This document shows positions 12,939-23,424 of a stretch of 64,000 nucleotides of DNA, piece by piece. The first letter of the stretch is position 1; each line of letters opens with the position of its first letter. The notes under the pieces were generated by a model, which saw only the letters and a program-made list of their open reading frames with translations, did not search any database and was not told the origin of the DNA. Origin of the DNA: Malachius bipustulatus (Eukaryota; Arthropoda; Insecta; Coleoptera; Melyridae); contig OU342639.1 of assembly GCA_910589415.1 (NCBI GenBank), forward strand, positions 19,166,268-19,230,267, given 5' to 3'. The translations under genes and the position numbers were made by a program.

Positions 12939-13246
12939 GCGATTTTAAGCAGCGCGTTTGAACCGTCCATGTTTTCTTCACCAAAAAGGTACTCTTGGTT
13001 AACGGCTCTAAAGTGAACCGTTTCCGAGAAAAATGTCATTTTATGAGAGAAAACATTAATTAATAGGAATGTTAATTTTCACTTACTTTCATTTTTCCAA
13101 AATGCTGTTGAAAACTCGTTAAAAAAGTGATGTTTTTCTCTCATAAAATGACATTTTTCTCGGAAACGGTTCATTTTTGAGCCGTTTAACCAGTACCTTT
13201 TTGATGTAGAAAACATGGACGGTTCAAAGGCACTGCTTAAAATCGC
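12939..13246. repeat. Imperfect palindrome, arms about 115 bp
   Basis: The left arm is 12939-13054 and the right arm 13132-13246, complementary over almost their full length; ATGTCATTTTATGAGAGAAA in the left arm pairs with TTTCTCTCATAAAATGACAT in the right. The spacer is about 77 bp. Immediately to the right (13250-13330) is a tail with CTGATGATGGGCTAAAATCC, AAACCGGTCGACA and AATAAAGC, which looks like the 3' end of a dispersed retroelement transcript. The pair may be one foldback repeat that ends at that tail. Confidence 0.7.
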
Positions 13247-13415
13247 TGACAACCGTCCTGATGATGGGCTAAAATCCGAAACCGGTCGACATACCATTTC
13301 TCAATAAAGCTTTTTCTATACTCTCTGACCAATTTTTTTTTTATTGACTTGTTGAGTATATCGTCGCCATCAATCATATTCCTAGTAGGGTATTTTTAAT
13401 AAAAAATACTGTTTT

Positions 13416-14760
13416 CTGATCGCAGTTTTCAATGTAGGGGACTGAAATTTTTGTGAGAGAAAGATATCTACAAGAAGTAGTTTAATAGTAGAAAATTGAC
13501 TATTTTTTGAACCCCTATATGAGCAAGATACAAAAAAAACTTTTTACCCAAATTGAAAAGATTGGAAGAAAATTATTTGAAATTTGAGTTAATGCATAAA
13601 AATTTGCATTATTTTTATTAATAAGCCAGCAGCGTGGGTATGAAAATGGTATAAATTGCTAAATTTCTACAACCGTTTATGAGCAAATTTTTTAAAAAAT
13701 TGAACCGAAATTTTTACAGAAGACATAATATGTATTTACAACTATACTAATAACATTTAACTTCAAAAAATTTCAAAAAGCAAGTAAGAAAAATGGCGGA
13801 GATATGCGAATTATTTTTACATGATCTTTGTTTATCTAAAATTTTAAAAACGCTCCTGTAGCTTCATCTTTCAACATTAGTATGTAAATAAAAATTTTTA
13901 CTCTTGTAAAACTTTGGAATAGGTAACATTTGATTTACATTAAAAAAAATCCAAAAGTCGCGTTACTTCTACAGGTGCCCCTTCAAATTTCGAAAATAAC
14001 CGTCCATGACGCACGGTTTTTGGTCGCAGTTTTCAATCTAGGGGACTGAAATTTCTGTGGGAGTAAGATATCTTTTAATAAGAAATGGGAGTGGTCTGGT
14101 ATTGCATTTGAGCAAAATCGGTGGAGCCGTTTCAAAATTGTGGTCTTTTTAATTAAAGGAAAAATTACTATTTTTTAAACCGTATAAGAAAGATAGAAAA
14201 AAAGGTTTAAACCAAATTAACAAGATTGGAACTAATAATAAGCCAGTGGCGTTAGTGGGAAAAGGGTAAAAAAACTAAAATTTCTATAACCATTTATGAG
14301 CTCTTTGAAGGAATTGAACTGAAATTTTTACAGTAAGCTTGGTAAGTACCTACACTTACACTTTATAATCTTCAAAAATTTCAAGAAGCAAAAAAAAAAA
14401 TAGCAGAGATATGCGAATATTTTTACATGGTATTTATAATTATATGTATTTCTCTAAAATTTCAAGTTTTTTATTTTAAAAGCTCCCCTGTAACTTTTTT
14501 CGAAGTTAAAGGTAGGTAGTGTAAAAAATATCATTTTTTAAGTACAGTTAGCCAGTGGCGTGCATAGGAAAAGGGGCAAAATTGTTCAATTTTGCCAGAT
14601 TTTTTTGTTTTGTTAAATTAAAAAATCCATTTTATGGCTTTCAAACGAAATGAAATGAAATTTTCGCAGTAAACCACTACGCTAATATGACCTGACTATG
14701 GAAAATTTCAGAAAGCTAATTTGAAAAGCGGTGAAATTATTCATAATTATGAATTGAAAA
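13416..14760 (+). repeat. Diverged tandem array, about 600-bp unit, two clear copies and a partial third
   Basis: Unit 1 starts near 13423 (CGCAGTTTTCAATGTAGGGG) and unit 2 near 14026 (CGCAGTTTTCAATCTAGGGG), so the period is about 603 bp. Within each unit the same landmarks follow in order: GACTGAAATTT, a poly-A-rich run, AATAAGCCAG with GGCGT or GCGTGGG, a tract with TTTATGAGC, then GAACTGAAATTTTTACAG-like text and GAGATATGCGAAT. A third, partial and more diverged unit runs from about 14548 (GCCAGTGGCGTGCATAGG) to 14760. No protein is encoded. The copies differ by many substitutions and indels, so the array is old. Confidence 0.75.
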
Positions 14761-16210
14761 ATCACATTATATATTTATGCGATTGATGCGCAAGGTTTTT
14801 AATTATTAATCTCAGTGTAGGTCAGATCCAAATAAATTCCATCGATCCAGTATATAATACTATAATTTATGCATATTATGCATGAATATCTTTACTCTGT
14901 GTATAAGTTACCTTTATAAGATAAATAAAAATTTTGAGAAGATTTTTATTGTAGTACGTAAGTAGATATACCTTTATTCAAACCTTCAAAATTCTGTAAA
15001 TAACAAAACAAACTCATAACACACGCGCGCGCGGGCACACACATACACACACGGGCACACATATAGTAAATATTAATACTTATAAATGTTTAAATAATTT
15101 GTATTAATGTTTATAGCTTTGAAAATACCTCCCAAATTGTTTTCTGTTTATTATTCTTACGAACATGACAATTTCTGGTAGGTAGGTACCTCAATAGCGA
15201 GTCAAGTGAAGTGAGAGAAATCCTAACAAAGCAGAACGAAGTTTAAATCAAAATGACCCGATTATTAATTGAATAAAGGTCGAATTAATAATAAGTTTCC
15301 AGTGGATTTTGTTGTGGGTTGTGCCAAAACTCACGATCAGTGTATATAGATGGAGACCAAATCCAGCATCAAGTGCCGTTTAGCGGTCAATGAAGAAACA
15401 GGAAGAGTGCAGTAGGTATTACTATAATTATAATAAATTAGACTGATGAAGACCGCGACTAAAATCCATTTTCAGTTGGATAGAGAAAAGACGAAACAAT
15501 GATGTATAATTTAGTTAGTAGGTATATACAATAAAACGGTTTGGATGCGCTTAATAATAATATCAATAGGCGTGGGTAAATTAAAATTTATTAAGTACTT
15601 AGGTGCGCTTAATTTACTTAGTCTTCTTCAGAGAATATGATTATAAATACAAGCAGCACTGCTTAGTAGTCATAATAGACAAAAAAAAAATTAGTAGTTA
15701 TACATATAATATAATATTGTATTTTATAAAAGAGAGTAATGAATATGGGGTCTTTTATGGTGATAAAAAATTAATTTTAGCTAAATGATTTTTCCAGATG
15801 GTGTATGGGTGATGATGAATCTTGGCCAAAAACACTTAAACGTCTTTCACTTTTGCCAGTAATTTTACTACCTCTTGTGATTATTATCATATTAATTGCA
15901 AAACATTCTCTCCACGAATAGACCAAGTAAGTTCTTGCTTTTAATCGTTTTATTATTAATTATCTCTTAATTTAATTATTCTAGAGATTCAAAATGCAAC
16001 AAAAATTATTTTGTGATACAAACTAAAATGATCTTCTCGAATTAAGCAGAATCAAGCAAACAATCCTCCACTGAATGGATTCTATCATAATTATTATTAC
16101 CATGTCCAGCAAATAATTCTTAAATATTAAATATTTGAATTCTGACAGCGGCGCCATCTATTAATGAAAGTCAGAATAACGTTATATTGATCTAGTACAC
16201 AATTCAAACA
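14761..16210. other. Intergenic with a CA/CG-type microsatellite
   Basis: No gene recognised. A compound microsatellite of ACACACGCGCGCG and ACACAC runs sits at about 15020-15062. The open frame at 15603-15788 is AT-biased and resembles no family. Confidence 0.4.
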
Positions 16211-16211
16211 C

Positions 16212-16619
16212 TGGCTGCGTTCAAAGCCGTCAGCTGCTGCGTCGACAGCAAAGACGGTGTCTTTGGCACTCTTGGCAACCGATTTGTGTTTATTGAACGA
16301 GCAAACACTAGCTGCACTTCTGAAACTGACAATTATTGTTAAAATAAACGAAAAATTAATAATGAAAATAAAAAATTATTTTCATCTTAATTTATTAGAT
16401 TAGGTATGGTGTTTGAAGTCCACAATAATAACACAACACTTATTAGAGTAAGAACCGCCATAAAAATAATAGACAGCGACAGCGATAGTGCTGTTTGGAA
16501 AAGCGTAGATTTTAGTATCTGGATGACGTTGGCAGCAACTGGCAGTGCTTTTCAAAACAGCGTTACGTTCAGTGATGTTTATATCCGGTTTGCTACCTGC
16601 AGCTGTCGGCTTTGAACGC
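16212..16619. mobile_element. MITE with GGCTGCGTTCAAAGCC-type terminal inverted repeats
   Basis: The left end is GGCTGCGTTCAAAGCCG at 16213. The right end, read on the minus strand from 16623, is GGTTGCGTTCAAAGCCG. Both continue into CAGCTGC-containing text, so the inverted repeats are about 27 bp. The interior of about 360 bp has open frames on both strands (16406-16621) but no transposase motif. I found no convincing target-site duplication. GGCTGCGTTC ends are reminiscent of Harbinger-like elements; that is only a suggestion. Confidence 0.65.
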
Positions 16620-16623
16620 AACC

Positions 16624-17909
16624 AATGATTTATTTAAAATGTTGTAAATAACCTCAAAACAATTTAAACTGCTCATGATGATTCGTACTATAAAAATCTA
16701 ATATAAACTCAAAATCTAATCAAGAGCGCATGCGGATAAACGTGTATCCTCATTAATATTTTAAATTATCCTGGTAGATTAGAGCCTATATAGAGTATCA
16801 ATTTTATAAAATGAAATTCAGTGGTCATTTTTTAACAACTAAATAGAAAGACGATTCAATAAATACCTCAACTGTTAATAAAAAATAAATTAATTATACC
16901 GGCTAAGAAAGCGCGTTGTGATTAACAAATAGTACCTATACCTAGGTAGTTGGCGCCATCAACAGTTTGGTCAATTGTTTCAAGACATACTAATTTTTTT
17001 ATTATTTCTAAAGATCTCAAAACATCTGAAAGTAAACATTCCAAACTTTTTGCACAATCTGGGTCAACTACGGAATGGGTCTATAAGCATCCATACAACA
17101 TACAACTGCTTGCCTCTTCTGAATTCTTAAAAGGTTCTCTGCTTCTTCGACCAACTGAAGATTTTTCTTTGAAGTCCAAGGTACTTCAGTGAATTACAAT
17201 CTTATAATTACCTCGAGAGTAGTTTGTCTATGTTTTCAGATACAGAGAACTAGAGAACTGTTTATTGCTATGAAATTGTCTGTTCTTAATATAGGTCTCT
17301 TTATATATCTGAGCACTACCATGATATGCATAAAAATACTGAGTCGTCTTGAACAATGAATTCATCATAGAATAGAATCATATTGCAAATGTTATACAAC
17401 CAGTTATATGCATTCCTTTTAATAAAAGGGGAAAATTTTGCTTTTACTATCCCATGAAACTGAAATATTTTTTTCTTATCGACTGACACAAAACCAGACT
17501 ACCTACTGTAAAACATAGTTAATGTTTCATTCATGACTACGCACGCGGTTGCTGTATCCCAAATATTGGTCTCAAATCACGACGCGTTTTTTATAAGCCA
17601 GCAAAATTTTCAGAAAAAAGGATTCAATTAATTTTTGACAAACAAATGATCTTTTTTTAGAGACTGTTCCTCTTATATAAGCTTAGATAATTCATCCTCA
17701 AAAACTTGCAGTGTTTTTTGTTGGTCAATTAGCTGTTATTTTTATATTTTCTATAGTTTGTTGTTTTTTGTATATTTTTACTGAACCATTTAAAATTGTA
17801 TTTATATTAAATATATATTATTTTTTAATGCTACATTTTTCCTTGTATCTCTTTTATTATATACCTACTTACTTTTTAATAAAATAATTTTCATTTGATA
17901 ATTTTAATA
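16624..17909. other. Intergenic, nothing recognised
   Basis: AT-rich DNA. The open frame at 16950-17192 resembles no known protein and has no clear start context. No supported feature. Confidence 0.35.
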
Positions 17910-17911
17910 TA

Positions 17912-18361
17912 CAGGGTGTTAAAAAAGTCTCGGTACCCTTCAATAAATCCTTATAAAACTCATAAACTAGTAATTTTAAACAGAAACTGTAAAAATTCAT
18001 TCTTACTGAAATTTTGAATGATCCTCATGAAATATGAAAATACAATAATTTTCAAGGTGTCCTATTTAAGAATAATAGACAATGTCATCATTACTGAGCC
18101 AAAGAACACCCTGTGTATATTTATTTATTTATAACAATAACAGGCATAGCCCATAATACAAGATACATATTGCAAAAAAAAACAAGATTGTGGAGGAATC
18201 ATTAGTGCTAACAAAATAAATAAATAAAAAAGTATATATTTTTTAATTATGTATTAGAATATAAATTAATAAATTATAATATTGACCTGCTTTTTTCGTT
18301 TTTTTCAAAACTCAAAGTTTAACAATTTATTGAAGGGTACGAAGACTTTTTCTCAACCCCG
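17912..18361. mobile_element. TA-flanked MITE, about 450 bp, with nested repeat debris
   Basis: The left terminus after a TA dinucleotide is CAGGGTGTTAAAAAAGTCTC, continuing into GGTACCCTTCAATAAAT. The right terminus, read on the minus strand from 18361, is CGGGGTTGAGAAAAAGTCTT followed by CGTACCCTTCAATAAAT. The inverted repeats are about 39 bp with a handful of mismatches. TA flanks both ends, as for the Tc1/mariner superfamily. Inside, at about 18106-18115, another end-like ACACCCTGTGTA is followed by a T/A-rich run, which suggests a further fragment lodged within. Confidence 0.75.
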
Positions 18362-18640
18362 TATATAAAGTATATATATTTCATCATGAACATATCTTGG
18401 GAAACAATAGACTTTTTGACGATGATGGAAATTAATTAAACTCTCATCAAATAATACTTTATTTTTATTTTTCAGGAATTACTAAAATTACAAAGTTTAG
18501 GATACAATTTTTATGCATTAACTTAATTTAAGAGAAGAACTTGTATAAAGGATAAAAATAATATAATTAAGGTTCTTTATTGCCAACACAAAATCAACTG
18601 AAATCTTCTCCTTGATATCAGTCAGAATTATGCACGGTAT

Positions 18641-19157
18641 GTACAAACCACGGTGTAAGATAACTAAGGTGTTGGAACAAGACTCCCCAGTGCGACCCGA
18701 TATCGTCACGTTACATCTGTTTCACCCATTTGTTTTGTTGCTCTCGCTCGCAATGGTTAGTTCTGCCGTACTCTTCACTCGGACAAGCGCACAAGCGCTA
18801 GCATAAATGATTCACGCATATTCGCTGATAAACACGTGCTCTTATGTTCTAATTTTATTAATATTTAAATGTTGAAATGTCACTCGATGAAATACCCGGT
18901 ATAGTTTCATCGCATTAACTTCTACAATTAGGCACATCACAGTTTCCACCCATTTTTGCTTATCGCTTCTTCAGAAAAAAATTAAATAGAGTAGCATGAC
19001 ACCCTGATAATGGCAATTTGCATGTGTAAGAGCAAGAGGTCAGAGCCCAGCTGGCAAGACTCTCTCATACACTGAGGTTCAGGTTTTCGTCTCGCGCTTT
19101 ACTGTTGAAATACGTGCTTCGTTCACTCACCTATATATCTTACACCGTGGTACAAAC
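18641..19157. mobile_element. Non-autonomous DNA transposon with 8-bp target-site duplication (hAT-like)
   Basis: The element proper is 18649-19149 (501 bp). Its termini are perfect 14-bp inverted repeats, CACGGTGTAAGATA at both ends. It is flanked by an exact 8-bp direct repeat, GTACAAAC, at 18641-18648 and 19150-19157, the target-site duplication. An 8-bp duplication points to hAT (or P/Merlin-like) transposases. No coding frame is present, so it was moved in trans. The duplication is still perfect, so the insertion may be fairly recent. It lies downstream of GTPBP3 and holds the first AATAAA (18854-18859, minus strand) that the GTPBP3 transcript would meet. Confidence 0.85.
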
Positions 19158-19268
19158 TTATCGCTGAGACTACCGTGCAAGGTGAACTAAATATTAAGGT
19201 ATTTGTTTCACTTTTGTGTTAACCAAAACCATGTTTAACGTAATCGCACAATCACAATGCATTACATC

Positions 19269-19290
19269 CGTGTGTGTGTGTGTGTGTGTT
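19269..19290. repeat. (GT)n microsatellite
   Basis: About ten uninterrupted GT units between the GTPBP3 stop codon and the downstream MITE. In the GTPBP3 transcript this would be an AC run in the 3' UTR. Confidence 0.9.
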
Positions 19291-19400
19291 GTTCCAGGAC
19301 CCGATGACGCCACAACACATTCGGTGACATCTGTATTCTGACTAACTTATGATATGATAGAGCCCGTAAATTCACTATCAATACATAACAACTATGTATA

Positions 19401-22400
19401 TTATTTTCCTATACAGAAATCTTTGAAAATAATGTCTAATAACTGCTCAGTTGTAACAGTTCCCACCAACTTACCTAGACTTCTCATCGCCTTCCTGACA
19501 TATTCTGCCATCAAAACGACATCCAAGTCTCTTTCGCTGGCTGCTCGATCGAACCTCTCTAAACATCTCAAGCAGTCCATCAAGTTTTGCCTGTGACGAG
19601 CTTGATTCATCGATGGACATTCAGTTGTAGGTTCACCACAACTAAAATTAAAATTAAAATACACGATTCCATAAAAACAGGAAGAAAACATACAGTACTT
19701 TCAGTTCTTGCGTTAACATCTCGGTAAGTTCTTGTACTCCCTCTTCAGTCTTACAGGATATTTGAATGATTTTTTTCAAAAATTTGTTTTCTCTCATCTC
19801 CAATAAATCTGTTTTGTTAAGAACTACTAAACACGGTTTTGAGAAAATTTCATCTCTACTATGACTATTGTTGATTAAATCTGTTAAATTTAGAGATTCT
19901 ACATATTTTTTTATATAGTCATATATATTCCGCTTGGAGTCCGCACTTTTCCATGCATAATACTTCAAAGCATCTACAACTAAAATAATAAAATCTGCTT
20001 CCGAATAAGTCTTCAAAGCTCTACTAATTCCCTCTTTTTCAATAATATCATCTGGGTCATTACGTAAGCCAGCAGTATCGACCAAGACTAAGGGATATCC
20101 ACCGATGTTCAATTTTACTTCTAGAAGATCTCTTGTTGTTCCTTCTATTGGTGTGACGATTGCTGCTGGTCTTTTACCTGGAATTAAAAATTTTAAACAT
20201 GAGACTAAAACATGCGAGTATAACATACAGAGTAGATTAAGGATACTACTTTTGCCTACATTAGGTTCTCCAATAATAACAGTTTTGACACCATTTCTTA
20301 ATATTTCCCCTCTCCTTCCATCATCTAAATGAGTTTGTATTTCATTAATTAATTTTTTTATATTCAAACCGATATTGTCCAATATTTTTTTGTCCAAAGT
20401 CTCAGTTTCATCAAAATCAATATAACTTTCCATATGTGCCAGAGATTTAGTTAAACTATCTCTCCATTTATTATATAACTTGCTCAGATGCCCTTGAGAT
20501 TGCAGAAATGCCTGAAAATTAAAATATATTGCTTTGAATTTTAGATGTTCTGAAGTGAGCTGTGATGAGTAAAACAGGGCAATCTCTAACCTGTTTTCTT
20601 TGAGCTTCAGTTTCCGCTTGGAGTAAATCTCCTAGACCTTCGACTTCTACTAAATCTAATTTTCTGTTATAAAAAGCGCGTTTGCTAAACTCCCCTGGCT
20701 CGGCTAACCGTACACTTTCTAATGAAGAAAGAGATTTGAATATTTCATTCACAACAGCGACACTTCCATGGACTTGAAATTCGCAGCAATCTTCGCCAGT
20801 GAAGCTCTTTGGACCTAACAAATATAGCGATTAGTAAATTATTAAAATACCTTTATATGGCTTACATACCTGGGAACCACAGTACTAAACCTTTGTCAAT
20901 TATTTCTCCAGTTTTTACATTTCTTAAATTTCTCAGCATTGCATATCTTGGTTTGGGTAAATCAGGTAAAGCAGTAATAGTTTTCAGAACATCACCGGTT
21001 TTAGGGCCGGAAACTCTTATCACAGCAACTCCACATTTTCCTTGACCTGAATAATAATTAACACAACGGTAGAAAAAATATCAATATAAATAAATGTGAT
21101 TTAGTTTTGGTAAATATACATTTTATAGAGTTGGGGTATCTGACATTTAGACGAAATTAAGCGCAAACGGATTTGTTGTGCGGTATTAGCAGATTGTACT
21201 GTTTTCCAATATACAAGTGTCTTTCATACAAGGTGTTTAAGTGTTGATTTACAAAACTGGTTCTAATCCTATCTTTCTATAGAGTGGACCAATAATCCTG
21301 AATTTTTGTATACAGATTTTTTATTTATTAACCCGTATTGGAAAAAAACTCTGGGTTTCATCGAAGCACCCAGTGGCGTAGAATCTGTAGTCACATGATA
21401 CCATTTTTCTCGTAAAAAATTCTGTGACTGTTATTTTGAATTTTTTATTGTTTTTTCAGAATGCCAGATTAAATTGCTATTAAAAAGTCATGCTTATAAA
21501 ATTTCGATAGGACGGTTATATGATACGGTTTTGTATATGAAATTGTATTTTGGCTGTCCAATCACCAAACACCCTGTATTAGCAATATTTGTTGTAGGTA
21601 TTTTTTAAATAAAGGGGAAAAATGTTAACTTGCTAATATACATTTTTTTGGTAGATAACTATAGGATTGTTTTACATTAGATACCACAAACTGATTTGAT
21701 TGTGAACTAAACTAACAGCCAAATGCTCGGTATACCATAAAAACAACAAATAACTTCAGATAAAGAAATTACAGCAACCCTTGCATATGGCTAGCAGACC
21801 TAAACATAAGAGCAGTTGAGTGACATGGGCGGTCGCTAATGAGCGTTTAGCCTGCGCGGCTGTAACTGCGGTGAATCAAGTGTCCATAAAAAAATAAATT
21901 TACCCGATTTTCGTTACAAAATCCTTCCTATGTTTCTTCTTAAGGCTATAAACTAAGCTAGAAAAATCGACAAGATTGTACGAGTTCAAATAACATAATA
22001 ATTACAGCTTAAAGACAATGGTGAGCTGAATGCTCACCTTGCGACCACTCGTGGGTTAGGGAGTAAAAATTTTTGAAACTTTGTTTCTACTATTTTGGTT
22101 TTGTACTAATTTGGAATTAATAAAGTGTAAGACCATGTGATCATAGCTGTGCTTCCATAGACTCCAAGATGACTGACATTTGATTTTCTACCAGTCCACA
22201 ATTCATATGGAGTTTTCAAAAGTTTTGAGGATGCTGAACGATTTTTCAGTTAACACGCTGTAGTATTACAAGCTTCAGCCCAGAAAGATTTGCTCAGGCC
22301 CACATCAAACAAAAGACACTTCGCCTTCTCATTAAGAGTGCGATTAAATCGCACAGCCATTCCACTTTGCTGAGGTGTGTGACTATTCGATGTCTGATGT

Positions 22401-22790
22401 ACGATGCCAGCATTCTTTAAATACTTATCAAAATCTCTGTTGCAGAATTCACCTCCATTATCACTTCTCAGCAGTTCAGTACTTTCATTTTGACTTCTTG
22501 CTGATTCTCTACAAAACATTTGAATTCCTTGAATTTATCAAATACCTACCTCATGCTTCGATTTCAGAAAATAAATGAAACACATTCGACTGAAGTCATC
22601 TATGAATGTCAGGAAATATTAATGTGTTGTTTCAATTATAATATTATTATATTAACATGCAATAATTATGCATTATGCAAATTATAAAGATAAATTAAGA
22701 CTAACCTGAAGAAAGGGCAAATGCTGTGTCTTTGGAATAATATTTCACCAGCTTTTTAAAACCACTCTTCAAAGTATTTGGTCTGAGCAT
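19401..22790 (-). CDS. GTPBP3: tRNA modification GTPase GTPBP3/MnmE, mitochondrial (6 exons)
   Basis: Exons (minus strand, 5' to 3'): 22706-22790, 20870-21046, 20814-20591, 20511-20229, 20177-19694, 19641-19401. All junctions are GT-AG and in phase, giving 497 aa (human GTPBP3 is about 490). Residues 1-28 are rich in K, S and R ([20 protein letters not shown]), a plausible mitochondrial presequence. The amino-terminal tetrahydrofolate-binding domain has [13 protein letters not shown] and [18 protein letters not shown]. The embedded G domain has GEPNVGKS (about 243-250), GTTRD (about 269-273), DTAG (about 290-293) and NKTD (377-380). The protein ends in CIGK, the carboxy-terminal cysteine motif needed for catalysis in MnmE. 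With MTO1/MnmG it installs taurinomethyl- or carboxymethylaminomethyl-type modifications at U34 of mitochondrial tRNAs. Intron 1 (21047-22705) carries a MITE and a copia fragment. A LINE sits 204 bp upstream of the start codon. Confidence 0.95.
21229..21576. mobile_element. TA-flanked MITE in GTPBP3 intron 1
   Basis: The left end after TA is CAAGGTGTTTAAGTGTTGAT at 21229. The right end, read on the minus strand from 21576, is CAGGGTGTTTGGTGATTGGA. The inverted repeat is only about 15-20 bp. TA lies outside both ends. The interior contains CAGTGGCGTAGAATCTG, a phrase related to CAGTGGCGT in the tandem array at 13.4-14.8 kb and at 63752. No frame inside. It is spliced out with intron 1. Confidence 0.65.
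22130..22625 (-). pseudogene. Ty1/copia integrase fragment in GTPBP3 intron 1
   Basis: Read on the minus strand, frames join into part of a copia integrase: [19 protein letters not shown] (about 22617-22561), [14 protein letters not shown], then [38 protein letters not shown] and [19 protein letters not shown] (22250-22519), then [20 protein letters not shown] (about 22220-22160). The D of LRSDNGGEF and the region around HTPQQSG are core integrase landmarks. No protease, reverse transcriptase or LTR is visible. Frameshifts separate the pieces, so it is a dead fragment about 500 bp long. Confidence 0.85.
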
Positions 22791-23424
22791 TTTGAAGAAT
22801 TAAAGAATATTTATTTATAAATTTTAGCACTTTCTTTGTCTATATAACAAATAAGCACTAATTTATTAAAATTATTTATTGAATAATTTTTGCAAATTTT
22901 AAGTTTTAACTCATGCAGGAACAGGATAATACTTTTTTTTTACTTTTTGTGAAGGTACAGCTACAGCGTACAGCAGAACAGAAAGTGAAGGTTCTTCTTC
23001 TTCTTCTTTAGGGTTTATGGCCTTTAGCTTTTACCAGCTATTTGGCCAGCACATTATTCTTCTTTGTTATGCTGAAGCCACCAGGGTACTCATTGAAGAG
23101 TGTCTGAGATGTCCCATCCCCTGGTTGGACTGTGGTTTTATTCTTTAGGAAGTTCTTGTAACTTGGTGATGAGTTGGAACTTGGTGTGGGTAGTTAGTAG
23201 GGACAAATAGCACACACAAAGGATAAGACTTTTCACGCTTGAGGGCAACGGCCAAGCGACTTTCACAAAACCGAAAAGTTGCCTCGGAAACAAGAACCCA
23301 GGAGAGAGTAGAATAGAAGGATCTGTAAAAAATAATTGTAATTAAATATCTTTGTAAATTATTTCTTTATGCCTCGATATATATCACTGAGGGAGTTATA
23401 TATGTTGTTGGAGATATTGCTGGA

